Below are positions 1 through 9,375 of a stretch of DNA of 64,000 bases, in pieces. Positions within the stretch are counted from its first letter, which is position 1. Each line of letters begins with the position of its first letter. The position numbers and the translations under genes are program-made. Below the pieces are notes generated by a model. That model was not told the origin of the DNA. It worked only from the letters and a program-made list of their open reading frames with translations, and made no database searches. The stretch lies in contig NZ_LJRO01000384.1 in the NCBI RefSeq assembly GCF_001401155.1, forward strand, positions 1 to 64,000, given 5' to 3'. The DNA is from Pseudomonas tremae (GTDB taxonomy: Bacteria; Pseudomonadota; Gammaproteobacteria; Pseudomonadales; Pseudomonadaceae).

Positions 1-1
1 T

Positions 2-3000
2 GCCCTCCCGGGAGGGCAGCCGGTCAAAGCGCTCTTCAGCAACGACAACAACGTGCTCAGCGCCCAGATCGAAGACGCCGAGGGCGAGGGCCTGATGCAG
101 CTCAAGGCAGGTGAATGGCAACCTTTCGAGCAGCGCCCGGTGGCAGAAAATGGCTTGAACGATGGGTACTCGCGCATCAAGGGCTCAAACAAGACCTGGC
201 GCCCAAAAGGCGGGATGACCGTCAGGATGGATTACAACTTTATGGGCCGCGGCGGCATGGAGAAACGCCACAAAGCCAGCTCCAGCGAATTCATGCGCGC
301 CAACGTCGCCAAACCCACCCTCGCCTGGCCGCGCTGGATGAAGAACTCCGGTAACCATCTCAAGCATCGTTACCTTGGTCGCGTAGGCTTGAAAGAAGTT
401 TATGAAAGCGAGTCGATTCTGTTCCAGCAACTGGAACTGATACATGAGGCGGGGGGAATGCCACCGGCGCCAGGTAAAGATCTGAAAACGCGCATTGCCG
501 CGCTGGAAAAAAAACTGGGACCCGAAGGCGCCACGCTGATCAAAAAACTGGAAGCTCTGCGCGACGAGCTGGAAAATCACAGTTACACCGCGCTGATGTC
601 TATCGGTCAGAGCTACGGCAAGTTAAAAAACCTCAGGCAGAGGGATGGCATTCTCAATCAGCATGGAGAGTTGGCCAAGCCGGCGGTACGCATGCAGTTT
701 GGCAAGACGCTTGCCGCTAAGTGCGCAAAGCTCAACGTCAAAAGCTCTGGGCATGATTTAGTCAAAGAGCTGCAAGATGCCTTGACCCAAGTCGCTCCGT
801 CCGCTGAAAACCCCACCAAACAATTACTCGGCAAACTCAAGTATCAAGGGCTGAAACTCAGCCATCAGAAAGCCGACATACCCATGGGCCAGCGCCGCGA
901 CGCCAACGAGGATCAAGGGTTGAGTAAAGCGCGTCTGGCGCTGGACCTGGTCACACTGAAGAACCTCGGCAATCTTCTCGACGAAGTGGAGAAGCCACAA
1001 AGCGATATCGACGTGCTGGAGAAGAAACTGGAGACGCTGCGTGATGTGACCTACGGGAAAAACCCGGTCAAGGTGGTCACAGATATGGGTTTTACCGATA
1101 ACAGTGCACTTGAAAGCGGTTATGACTCGGTCAAGACATTCCTGAAAGCGTTTAAAAAACAGGACCATGCCGTAAGCGTCAATATGCGCGCAGCCACAGG
1201 CAGCAAGGACCAGACCGAGCTGTGCGAAAACTTCAAAAGCATACTCAAGCAACTGGAGCATGCCGACGACGAAATCAGTCTGCAGCGTAGTTATGGACTG
1301 AACCTCACCACCCCATTCATGATCCTTGCCGATAAGGCCACAGGCCCCTGGCCAATGGCAGGCGCCACTGCTAATCGTAATTACATACTCAACGCCGAAC
1401 GTTGCGAGGGCGGAGTGACCTTTTACCTGATGAGCGAAGCTGCGGGGAGCATGAGTGGCGGTTTAGGCGCCGGTCACGATTACTGGCCGGGTTTTTTTGA
1501 TGAAAAAGATCCTGCACGCAGTGTCGACGTCGGTAACCACCGTTCGCTAATTCCCAACTTTCGCCTGGGCGTAGACGTGACCGCCACTGCCACCGCCAGC
1601 CAGCGTGCCGGTGTGGTCTTCAATGTTGCGGATGAAGACCTCGGCTGGTTTGTCGACAACTTGTTCGCGGGCACACACAACCCGCTGAAAATGATGAAAA
1701 AAGCAGTAGACCATGAGGCCTATCAGGCGCGACGATTCACGTTTGATATCACCGGGGCCGGAACGGCAGAACTGCGCGCAGGTATCAACCTGACCCCGGA
1801 TAAAAGCCCGACAGCCGACCCTGACAGCGATTCGTTTTCTGCAGTTGTACGCGCGAGGATCGCTGCAAACCTTACTGTTAATGCGCTGAACTACAACGAT
1901 TACTCACTGATCCAGAAGAACGACAAGACTGAATTGCGTGAAGGCGGCAAGAACCGCCCTCGATTCTTCAATAGCCTGGCGGCGGGGGGACAGATTCGTG
2001 GCCAGATAGGCGCCACCCACACTGAATCTACAGGTCGCCCTGCCTCCACTCCCGGGCCGACAGCCGCCTCCCAGTCAGCCGCCAACAATTTAGGCGCAGC
2101 ATTCAATTTCAGCGCCGATAGAAAAACTGTCAAACGGGTCAAGTTTCGCTACAACGTAGCCAAGCCGATAACCAACGAAGGTCTGACCAAGCTGTCAAAA
2201 AGCCTTGACGGTGCATTCAAGGACAACACGATCAAAGCAAAACTGGCCGAACTGGCCGACCCTCTGAATGCACGCTACACAGGCAAGAAACCTGACGAGG
2301 CCATTCAGGCATGGCTCGACGGGCTTGAAGAGTTGTTTGCCGATACACCACCGCCGAACGACGATGACAAGAAGTACAAGGCGCTCCGCCAGCTGAAACG
2401 CGCAGCGGTCGAGCATCGGGCGTCCGTCAACAAGCACAGCGTAATGGACAACGCACGTTTTGAAACAAGCAGAACCGATATATCGGGCATGACCAGCGAG
2501 AACATATTCACCAGGATCATGAATTTACTGGGCAGCGAGAGCGCTCCAGGTAACGCGACAAGGGTTATCGAACTCATACGCCACGACCCGAAACTTCGTG
2601 CCTTACTGAAGGAAATGGAGCACAGCGTCGGAACGTTGGCACGCGTACGACTGGAACCCAAGGACTCGCTAGTCGATAAAATCGATGAAGGCAGCCATGA
2701 CGGCACCATGACTCAAAACGACCTCTCCCGTCTTCTGGAAGACCGCAACCAGATGCGCATCAAGCGGCTGGTGGTATTCCATACCGTGACTCAGGCTGAA
2801 AATTTCAGCTCACCTCTGCCCTTGGTCGGTTATAACAGTGGCGCAAGCTTAAGCATCACTAAAACGCTAGGACGCATCAACTTCATTTATGGCGCCGATC
2901 AGGATAAACCGATTGGTTATACCTTCGACGGGGAATTGTCACGACCATCCGCTTCGCTCAAGGAAGCAGCGGCCCAGTTGAAAAAAGCGGGGTTTGAATT

Positions 3001-3010
3001 GAAGAGTTGA
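2..3010 (+). CDS. avrE1: Type III effector AvrE, copy 1 (5'-truncated by window edge)
   Basis: The reading frame is open from base 2 and encodes about the last 1,000 residues of an AvrE-family effector; the start lies outside the window. AvrE proteins are very large Hrp-secreted effectors that act in plant cells, cause apoplastic water-soaking, and are reported to form membrane channels and to engage PP2A B' subunits. Visible here are the end of the propeller-like region, a WxxxE motif (WQPFE, bases 116-130), the long conserved C-terminal region, and the conserved C-terminus with LKKAGFELKS. From memory of the P. syringae family this copy is close to canonical AvrE1. The second gene downstream is a clear paralogue: in a 95-residue block I compared by eye (starting DHAVSVNMRAATGS) 76 positions are identical, and similarity is lower elsewhere. 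A terminator follows directly. Confidence 0.95.
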   Translation, partial: ALPGGQPVKALFSNDNNVLSAQIEDAEGEGLMQLKAGEWQPFEQRPVAENGLNDGYSRIKGSNKTWRPKGGMTVRMDYNFMGRGGMEKRHKASSSEFMRANVAKPTLAWPRWMKNSGNHLKHRYLGRVGLKEVYESESILFQQLELIHEAGGMPPAPGKDLKTRIAALEKKLGPEGATLIKKLEALRDELENHSYTALMSIGQSYGKLKNLRQRDGILNQHGELAKPAVRMQFGKTLAAKCAKLNVKSSGHDLVKELQDALTQVAPSAENPTKQLLGKLKYQGLKLSHQKADIPMGQRRDANEDQGLSKARLALDLVTLKNLGNLLDEVEKPQSDIDVLEKKLETLRDVTYGKNPVKVVTDMGFTDNSALESGYDSVKTFLKAFKKQDHAVSVNMRAATGSKDQTELCENFKSILKQLEHADDEISLQRSYGLNLTTPFMILADKATGPWPMAGATANRNYILNAERCEGGVTFYLMSEAAGSMSGGLGAGHDYWPGFFDEKDPARSVDVGNHRSLIPNFRLGVDVTATATASQRAGVVFNVADEDLGWFVDNLFAGTHNPLKMMKKAVDHEAYQARRFTFDITGAGTAELRAGINLTPDKSPTADPDSDSFSAVVRARIAANLTVNALNYNDYSLIQKNDKTELREGGKNRPRFFNSLAAGGQIRGQIGATHTESTGRPASTPGPTAASQSAANNLGAAFNFSADRKTVKRVKFRYNVAKPITNEGLTKLSKSLDGAFKDNTIKAKLAELADPLNARYTGKKPDEAIQAWLDGLEELFADTPPPNDDDKKYKALRQLKRAAVEHRASVNKHSVMDNARFETSRTDISGMTSENIFTRIMNLLGSESAPGNATRVIELIRHDPKLRALLKEMEHSVGTLARVRLEPKDSLVDKIDEGSHDGTMTQNDLSRLLEDRNQMRIKRLVVFHTVTQAENFSSPLPLVGYNSGASLSITKTLGRINFIYGADQDKPIGYTFDGELSRPSASLKEAAAQLKKAGFELKS

Positions 3011-3023
3011 CAACGCAAACAGC

Positions 3024-3054
3024 GAAAAGCGCCGCATTGAAGCGGCGCTTTTTT
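3024..3054 (+). terminator. Rho-independent terminator of avrE copy 1
   Basis: Stem AAGCGCCGC / GCGGCGCTT with a short loop followed by a run of seven T, 14 bases after the avrE stop codon. A similar GC stem without the T-run follows avrE copy 2. Confidence 0.85.
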
Positions 3055-3056
3055 AT

Positions 3057-3209
3057 TCAGGCGTTTAGAAGAATACGTGCCTCGCGCGCCTGTGAAATAA
3101 ACCCACTCGTCACGTCGCAGAACGCTGGCTCATCGAGCGCCCCCAGTTAACGCGGCGCACACAGCCGTAGTCACCCTGATCGACGGCGAACCAGCAACCG
3201 TGCAGGCGG
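3057..3209 (-). pseudogene. Remnant of the 3' end of shcE
   Basis: This stretch aligns base by base with the 3' end of the intact shcE (9376 to about 9531), starting at the same stop codon and sitting at the same place relative to the avrE end. It has decayed: an in-frame TAA on the minus strand (plus-strand TTA at 3147-3149) and a one-base deletion near 3168-3171. The 5' part of the gene is missing. It is the footprint of a second avrE-shcE-hopM1 unit and not a functional chaperone gene. Confidence 0.85.
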
Positions 3210-3272
3210 ACAGCAGGCATCTGCAGAGCTGGGCGACGATGTCTGCGCCACGACCTGGGGCTCATGTCGGCT
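3210..3272 (-). pseudogene. Remnant of the 3' end of hopM1
   Basis: Directly after the shcE remnant, 3211-3225 matches the hairpin apex of the intact hopM1-shcE spacer (9811-9825) exactly, and 3226 to about 3272 matches the hopM1 C-terminal coding region (about 9919-9966). On the minus strand it still reads EPQVVAQT, as does intact HopM1. Two internal deletions relative to the intact copy (about 277 and 92 bases) explain the compressed order. Confidence 0.8.
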
Positions 3273-3316
3273 GCGAAAACCCTTCATCTGAAACACTTCG
3301 GTCACTCCTTTTTCAT

Positions 3317-3344
3317 GGAACCAGAGCCGCGCGTGCGCCACGCA
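3317..3344 (+). promoter_or_regulatory. hrp box for avrE copy 2
   Basis: GGAACC, 15 bases, CCACGCA: a full match to the HrpL-dependent consensus GGAACC-N15/16-CCACNNA, ending 67 bases before the GTG start at 3412. Confidence 0.9.
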
Positions 3345-3411
3345 GTCTTTGGATGATTTCAAGGACTCACCCAGGTATCGCTCGGCGACAGCGAGGACGA
3401 GGAGATTCAAA

Positions 3412-6400
3412 GTGCAGGCACCCACGATCAACCGGAACACCGGAAACGTTATTCAGGCACAGGCGGCTGCAGACCTTCGCAACTCATCCGACTTGCAGCA
3501 ACGCGCCGAACAGCCCACCCAACGCTCATCACACTCGCTGGGGAGTCTGGGAAAACGAATGCTGAAAAGCGTCGGCAAAGTGTTTCAGAAATCCAGAGCA
3601 CCGCAGCAATCAGCGGCCAGACCGCCCAGCACAACGAACACCTCAAGCTCACGCCCGCTTTCCAGTGACGCGGCCATCCAAAACGCCGCTCGGGGCTCTC
3701 GCCTGACGGGCGCTGACAATCCACCTAAATCAATCCTGCGCAACAGTTCAGATAAAGCGAGCAGCTCCGGGACAGCGGGGCCTGGCGCCGAAAAAGCGCT
3801 CAAGCAGACAGAGCCTGCCGACCGAAACAACCGCCGTGTGAGGTTCGACATTCCGGGAGAGCGCCTGGAACGCAGTGCTTCAGCCGAACTATCTGCAGAG
3901 TCAGCGGCTGATGAAGAAGCGGTCGCCAACGCTGTTCGTGAATCCCGACTTCCCGGTAGCCGTCTGCAAGGGCACGACGGCACGCGCCAGTCATTTATGG
4001 CTACCAATCCCAATCAGGCAAGCAGCTCCGGAACCAAAGTCGGCGATTTAGATGAGCCCGCGCGTAGGGCCGAACTATCTGTAGCGCCCATGACTGATGA
4101 AGAAGCGGTCGCCAACGCTATTCGTGAATCCCGACTTCCAGGTAGCCGTCTGCAAGGGCACGACGGCACGCGCCAGTCATTTATGGCCACCAACCCCAAT
4201 GAGGCAAGCAGCTCCGGAACCAAAGTCGGCGATTCAGATGAGCCCGCGCATGATGCCGAACTATCTGCAGAGCCCATGACTGATGAAGAAGCGGTAGCCA
4301 ACGCTGTTCGTGAATCCCGACTTCCAGGTAGCCGTCTGCAAGGGCACGACGGCACGCGCCAGTCATTTATGGCCACCAACCCCAATCAGGCAAGCAGCTC
4401 CGGAACCAAAGTCGGCGATTCAGATGAACCCGCGCATGATGCCGAACTATCTGTAGCGCCCATGACTGATGAAGAAGCGGTCGCCAACGCTGTTCGTGAA
4501 TCCCGACTTCCCGGTAGCCATCTGCAAGGGTACGACGGCACGCGACTGTCGTTTATGGCCACCAACCCGAACGAGGCAAGCAGCTCCGGAACCAAAGTCG
4601 GCGATTCAGATGAGCCAGCGCAGGGTCCAAATCTGGGACGCAGCCGTGGCGGTCGCTTTGAGTTCAAGGACGAGCAATTGAGGCGCGATATAAAACCTCA
4701 AGGCACTATCAACCTGAATGCCAAGGGCAAGCCTGATTTCTCTACGTTCGTTACGCCAGGCCTGGACCTGTTGCTGAAGGATCTCCTTGCTAAATCGGGG
4801 CAAACCTATCTTGCTCGGCAAAGTCAGGATGGTGTAGCTGGGCACCAGTTGTTGCAATCAAATGGGCATTTGTTGCATCTGCTGCAGGACGACAGCTCAC
4901 TGGCGTTGATTCGCAGCAGTGAGAAAACAATCTCGGTAGAGGGGAAAAAACCACCGGCTGTGAAAATGGAACGTTCGGGTGGCTATATTCACATTGACGG
5001 CCCTGGTGGACGCAAAAGCCAGGAGCTGCCTGGCAAGGCGCATATCGCCTACCTCACCGACGTACACCAGACTACCAACGGAGAACGCCTGCGTGTGCAC
5101 GAGGGTCGTCTGTATCAGTTTGATCCGGTGACCACCCGCTGGGCTCCAAAGGACAGTGACGATGCTGCCTTCAATCACCTTACAACCGGCGGGAACGGCT
5201 CGGTCTACGCAAAAAGCGATGATGTCGTCGTCGACCTCTCCAGTACGTTCAAACCGATGGGAGAGGTCAAGGGCCTGAAGTCATTTTCGGTTGCGCCTGA
5301 CAATACCGCCGCCATGCTCAGCGGCTCGGACGCTCAAACTGTCCTGCTGACCGACATGAGCCCGGTGGTCGGCATAATGACGCCGAAGAAGACCAAGACC
5401 CTGGAGCTCGACGGCGGCGACGCCCGGGCAGCAGCGGTCGGTCTGAGTAACGACAAACTGTTTGTAGCTGACACTCAGGGTAAGCTTTACAGCGTCGACC
5501 GCAGTGCATTCGAAGATGACCAACCGACGTTGCGCCTGATGCCAGAAAAGACCGGCTACAACCTGGCAGGTCATCCAATGGGCGGCCATGACAGCGTCAC
5601 TGGGTTCATCAGCGGTGATGATGGCCGCGTCCATGCATTGATCAAGAACCGCAAAGGCGAGGTGCATTCCCATGCACTCGATGAACAGAACTCGAAGCTG
5701 GAAAGCGGCTGGAACCTGACCAATGCGCGGGTGCTGGACATCACTAGCGGCCTGACCGTTCCGGCAGCACCTGCCGCTGCAGACCGCCTTAACCTGGATC
5801 GCGGCGGGCTGGTTGGTCTGAGTGCGGGTCGTATTCAGCGCTGGGATGCGACGCCTCAGTGCTGGAAGGATGCAGGCATAAAGGGCATTGAGCGATTGCA
5901 ACGTGGTGCCGACAGCAATGCCTATGTATTGAAGGGTGGCAGGTTGCTCAAACTAAACGTGGCGGCCAAGTACCCCAATATTGCCTTTGACAACAATACA
6001 GCCCTTGCCCCGGTAGAACGCTCGACCAAGATCGAGATGGGCAAAGAAGTCGAAGGTGTGGAAGGTCGTATAGTTACCGCCTTTGCCATGGTCAACGAGA
6101 AGCGCTTTGTCGCACTTGATGACCAGAACAGGCTGACCGCCCATAGCAAAGACCACAAGCCCATCGATCTGGACACTTCCGGAGTTGATGGTGAGATCAA
6201 AACGCTGGCGCTGGACGAAAAGCACAATCTTCACGCACTGACCAGTACTGGAAAGCTTTATTGCATGCCGAGGGCAGCATGGCAGGGGACCAAGCTGGGA
6301 GAACAGCTCAACGCTAAATGGACGCCCGTTGCCGCGCCAGGGGAGCAACCTGTCAAAGCGCTTTACAGCAATGACGACAACAGATTGAGCGTCCAGATTG

Positions 6401-9315
6401 AAGACACCGATGGGCATGGCCTGATGCAGTTTAAAGGTGACAAATGGCAGGCTTTTGAACCACGGCCCGTGGAAAAAAACGGCCTGACTGACGTTTACAA
6501 CAAGATAGTGCGCAAGCACAAAACCTGGCGTATTCCAAAAACAGGTTACACAGCGAAACTGGAGGCCAATTTCTTAGGCCGCGGCGGCATGGAAAAAAGC
6601 TCCCGCCCCGCTCTCGGTGAGGCCATCCGCGCCAATGTTTACAAGAACACCCTGGAAACGCCTCGCTGGATGAAGAACGTCGGTAACAATATCCAGCATC
6701 GTTACCATGGTCGAGAGGGATTGAAGGAGGTCTACAAAAAAGAACTGATCCTTTTCAAGCAACTTGAACTGGTTCATGAAGCCGGGGGCGAGCCGCCTGC
6801 TCAGGGTAACGATCTGAAAGCGCGTATCGCACGACTGGAACTCGGCCCTGCGGGCGCTGACCTTTTGAAAGAACTAGAGACGTTTCGCGACGAACTGGAA
6901 CAGCACGCGAAAACAGCACTGGAAAACATTGGCAAGGATTACGGCAAGGTCAAAAACCTGAGACAGAACGACGGCGTACTGAACCAGCACAGTGAGGCGG
7001 CGAAGCCGTCGATAAGAACTCAGATCGGCAAAAAGCTGACCAAAATGAATTCAACGTTGAACTTCAAAAGTTCCGGCCATGATTTTATTCAGGAGGTGGA
7101 AGACGCACTGTCGCGTATTGCCCCTTCGGCAGAGAACCCGACCGCCACAACGCTCAAGCTATTGAAGGAAAACGGAGTAAAGCTTTCTCACACCAAGACC
7201 GACATTGGTCTGGGGCAGCGTCGCGATGCCAATGACGATCACGGTTTGAGCAAGGCTCGCCTGGCGCTGGACCTTGTGACCCTGAAAGATCTTGGCACGC
7301 TGATCGACAAAGTTGAGCTGCTGACGCCACAAAGCGACATGTCCGGTTTGAAAAAGCAGCTGGAAACGTTACGCAACGTCAACTATGGAGAAAATCCGGT
7401 CAAGCAGGTCACCGACATGGGCTTTACCGATAACGCGGCACTGGAAGGCGCGTATGACGCGGTCAAGGCGTTCTCGAATGCATTCAAGAAACCCGACCAC
7501 GCAGTCAGCGTCAACATGCGCGCGGCGACCGGCAGCATGGACCAGACCGAACTGGCCGACACCTTCAAGGCCATGCTTAAAAGCCTGGAACATGACGATG
7601 ATGAAATAGGTCTGCAGCGCAGTTACGGACTTAATCTGACCAGTCCGTTCGCCATTCTCTCCGACAAGGCAACAGGCCCGTGGCCAAGCGCAAGTACCAC
7701 TGGAAATCGCAACTACATACTCAATGCCGAGCGCTGTGAAGGTGGTGTAACGATGTACGTCATGAGAGAAGCGGCCGGTAATATCAGTGCCGGCGTGGGG
7801 GGCGGTAAAGACTTCTGGCCTACTTTTTTCGATAAAGACAGTCCTGCCCTCAAAGTCAACGTAGGCAACAAACGCAGCATGACACCGAACTTTCGTTTGG
7901 GAGGAGACCTGACGGCGACGGCGGCGGCCAGCCAGCGAGCCGGGGTGATTTTCAATATTCCGGACGATGAAATCGACGAATTCGTCGACGAACTGTTCGA
8001 GGGTAAGCTCAATCCTTTACAGTTATTGAACAAGGCAAAGGACCATGAAATCTATGCCGCTCGCCGCTTCAATTTCGACATAACGGCAGGCAGCAATGCC
8101 GAGTTGCGTGTCGGCTTTGGCCTGTCGAAGGACGGCAGTGTGCCGCTTTCTGCAGTGGCACGCATGGGCGTGGCTGCGAACGTCACGGTCAACCTGTTGA
8201 GCTATACAGACTATTCCCTGACTCAGAAGAACGACAAGACCGAGTTGCGCGAAGGCGGCAAGAATCGACCCCGGTTTTTCAATAGCCTGTCGTTCGGCGC
8301 CCAGGCTCGTGGGCAGCTAGGTGGCACCAATACCAATACCACAGCGACCCCGACATCCGCTGCCGGGCCTAGACCTGCCAGCCAATCAGCTGCCAATAAC
8401 CTGGGGGGGACGTTAGGCGTGACCATTGATAACAAGACCGTCAAACGGGTCAAGTTTCGCTTTAACGTTGCAACACCGGTGAATGCCGAAGGCGTGAACA
8501 AAATCTCGAAAAGTCTGGGTGACGCCTTCAAGGATAGAAGCACCACAGCCAGGCTCGCAGAACTCAAAGACCCTCTGAGCAATCGGTACACGGGCCTGCG
8601 CCCGGACCAGGTCGTCCAGTCGCACCTTGATGGGTTGAAGGAACTGTTTGCCGACAGGCTTGCGCAGAACGACAAACAGTACAAAGCGCTTCGAGACCTG
8701 AAACGAGCGGATGCCCGACACGAAGCGTCTGCCAACAATCACAGCGTGCTGGACGGTGCCCGCTTCGAGACAAGCAGGGCCAACTTGGCCGGCCTTAGTC
8801 ATGAAAACCTGGTTACCAGACTCAAGGCTCTGGTAGGAGAAGAACGCTCTAATGGCAACGCGACAAGGGTTGCCGAGTTCATGAAAAAAGACCCGACTCT
8901 CAGAGACCTTATCAAGCAGCTTGAGGGCAGCGTTGGCACCCTCGCCCGAGTACGACTTGAGCCGAAAGACGCTGTAATCGACGATATAGACGAGGGCTGC
9001 CGCAAGGGTACGCTTACACAGACTGAGCTCTCCAGCCTCCTGGAAAATCGCGACAACATGAGGATCAAACGGGTGGTGATTTTTCACTCTCCCCCACAGG
9101 TGGAGAACTTCATCTCGCCGACACCCATGGTCAGCTATAACAGCGGCGCGACGCTGGCGGTGACCAAAACGCTGGGGCGGATCAATTTCATTTATGGTCA
9201 GAATCAGGATACCCCCATCGGTTACACCTTTGACGGCGAGCTGTCGCGGCCATCAGAGTCACTTAAAGAGGCGACAGGTTTGCTGAAGAAAGCAGGCTTT
9301 GAAGTCAAAAGCTGA
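3412..9315 (+). CDS. Type III effector AvrE, copy 2 (complete, repeat-expanded)
   Basis: A complete AvrE-family effector of 1,967 aa, longer than the roughly 1,800 aa usual for P. syringae AvrE1. I chose GTG at 3412: a GGAG-type ribosome site lies about 8 bases upstream, and the protein then begins QAPTINRNTG, like the AvrE1 N-terminus. The longer open frame from ATG 3349 runs from just downstream of the hrp box and lacks family similarity before the GTG. Order: basic Ser/Gln-rich secretion and chaperone region (1-150), four 62-residue repeats (about 158-405), propeller-like region (about 480-1010), WxxxE motif WQAFE (1012-1016), conserved C-terminal half ending LKKAGFEVKS. It has its own hrp box. 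It clearly differs from copy 1 yet keeps the conserved blocks, so it is a diverged paralogue and not a recent copy. Gene function is expected to be water-soaking and suppression of plant defence. Confidence 0.95.
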   Translation: MQAPTINRNTGNVIQAQAAADLRNSSDLQQRAEQPTQRSSHSLGSLGKRMLKSVGKVFQKSRAPQQSAARPPSTTNTSSSRPLSSDAAIQNAARGSRLTGADNPPKSILRNSSDKASSSGTAGPGAEKALKQTEPADRNNRRVRFDIPGERLERSASAELSAESAADEEAVANAVRESRLPGSRLQGHDGTRQSFMATNPNQASSSGTKVGDLDEPARRAELSVAPMTDEEAVANAIRESRLPGSRLQGHDGTRQSFMATNPNEASSSGTKVGDSDEPAHDAELSAEPMTDEEAVANAVRESRLPGSRLQGHDGTRQSFMATNPNQASSSGTKVGDSDEPAHDAELSVAPMTDEEAVANAVRESRLPGSHLQGYDGTRLSFMATNPNEASSSGTKVGDSDEPAQGPNLGRSRGGRFEFKDEQLRRDIKPQGTINLNAKGKPDFSTFVTPGLDLLLKDLLAKSGQTYLARQSQDGVAGHQLLQSNGHLLHLLQDDSSLALIRSSEKTISVEGKKPPAVKMERSGGYIHIDGPGGRKSQELPGKAHIAYLTDVHQTTNGERLRVHEGRLYQFDPVTTRWAPKDSDDAAFNHLTTGGNGSVYAKSDDVVVDLSSTFKPMGEVKGLKSFSVAPDNTAAMLSGSDAQTVLLTDMSPVVGIMTPKKTKTLELDGGDARAAAVGLSNDKLFVADTQGKLYSVDRSAFEDDQPTLRLMPEKTGYNLAGHPMGGHDSVTGFISGDDGRVHALIKNRKGEVHSHALDEQNSKLESGWNLTNARVLDITSGLTVPAAPAAADRLNLDRGGLVGLSAGRIQRWDATPQCWKDAGIKGIERLQRGADSNAYVLKGGRLLKLNVAAKYPNIAFDNNTALAPVERSTKIEMGKEVEGVEGRIVTAFAMVNEKRFVALDDQNRLTAHSKDHKPIDLDTSGVDGEIKTLALDEKHNLHALTSTGKLYCMPRAAWQGTKLGEQLNAKWTPVAAPGEQPVKALYSNDDNRLSVQIEDTDGHGLMQFKGDKWQAFEPRPVEKNGLTDVYNKIVRKHKTWRIPKTGYTAKLEANFLGRGGMEKSSRPALGEAIRANVYKNTLETPRWMKNVGNNIQHRYHGREGLKEVYKKELILFKQLELVHEAGGEPPAQGNDLKARIARLELGPAGADLLKELETFRDELEQHAKTALENIGKDYGKVKNLRQNDGVLNQHSEAAKPSIRTQIGKKLTKMNSTLNFKSSGHDFIQEVEDALSRIAPSAENPTATTLKLLKENGVKLSHTKTDIGLGQRRDANDDHGLSKARLALDLVTLKDLGTLIDKVELLTPQSDMSGLKKQLETLRNVNYGENPVKQVTDMGFTDNAALEGAYDAVKAFSNAFKKPDHAVSVNMRAATGSMDQTELADTFKAMLKSLEHDDDEIGLQRSYGLNLTSPFAILSDKATGPWPSASTTGNRNYILNAERCEGGVTMYVMREAAGNISAGVGGGKDFWPTFFDKDSPALKVNVGNKRSMTPNFRLGGDLTATAAASQRAGVIFNIPDDEIDEFVDELFEGKLNPLQLLNKAKDHEIYAARRFNFDITAGSNAELRVGFGLSKDGSVPLSAVARMGVAANVTVNLLSYTDYSLTQKNDKTELREGGKNRPRFFNSLSFGAQARGQLGGTNTNTTATPTSAAGPRPASQSAANNLGGTLGVTIDNKTVKRVKFRFNVATPVNAEGVNKISKSLGDAFKDRSTTARLAELKDPLSNRYTGLRPDQVVQSHLDGLKELFADRLAQNDKQYKALRDLKRADARHEASANNHSVLDGARFETSRANLAGLSHENLVTRLKALVGEERSNGNATRVAEFMKKDPTLRDLIKQLEGSVGTLARVRLEPKDAVIDDIDEGCRKGTLTQTELSSLLENRDNMRIKRVVIFHSPPQVENFISPTPMVSYNSGATLAVTKTLGRINFIYGQNQDTPIGYTFDGELSRPSESLKEATGLLKKAGFEVKS
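3883..4626 (+). repeat. Four tandem 186-bp in-frame repeats in avrE copy 2
   Basis: Four head-to-tail units of exactly 186 bp (62 codons) start at 3883, 4069, 4255 and 4441. The phase can be read from the shared codons for EEAVANA at 3913, 4099, 4285 and 4471. Each unit encodes DEEAVANA, RESRLPGS, LQG-DGTR, MATNPN, ASSSGTKVGD. Units differ only by scattered substitutions. Canonical AvrE1, as I recall it, has one copy of this module, so the array accounts for much of the extra length. Confidence 0.95.
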
Positions 9316-9329
9316 TAAGTGAAACACAT

Positions 9330-9357
9330 GAAAGCGCCGCACATAGCGGCGCTCTTC
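9330..9357 (+). terminator. Terminator-like hairpin between avrE copy 2 and shcE
   Basis: Stem AAGCGCCGC / GCGGCGCTCTT with loop ACATA, between the convergent avrE and shcE genes. The T-run is poor, so it is weaker than its counterpart after copy 1. Confidence 0.6.
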
Positions 9358-9375
9358 CTGATCGCAGGAGGAATA

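Noticed and set aside
3171..3440. 89-codon minus-strand frame between the avrE genes
   Set aside because: It contains the EPQVVAQT piece of the hopM1 remnant but is otherwise unrelated sequence; it is part of the scar and not a gene.
3883..4626. Possible CRISPR-like array
   Set aside because: The units are 186 bp, contiguous, in frame and encode protein; there are no short repeats with unique spacers.
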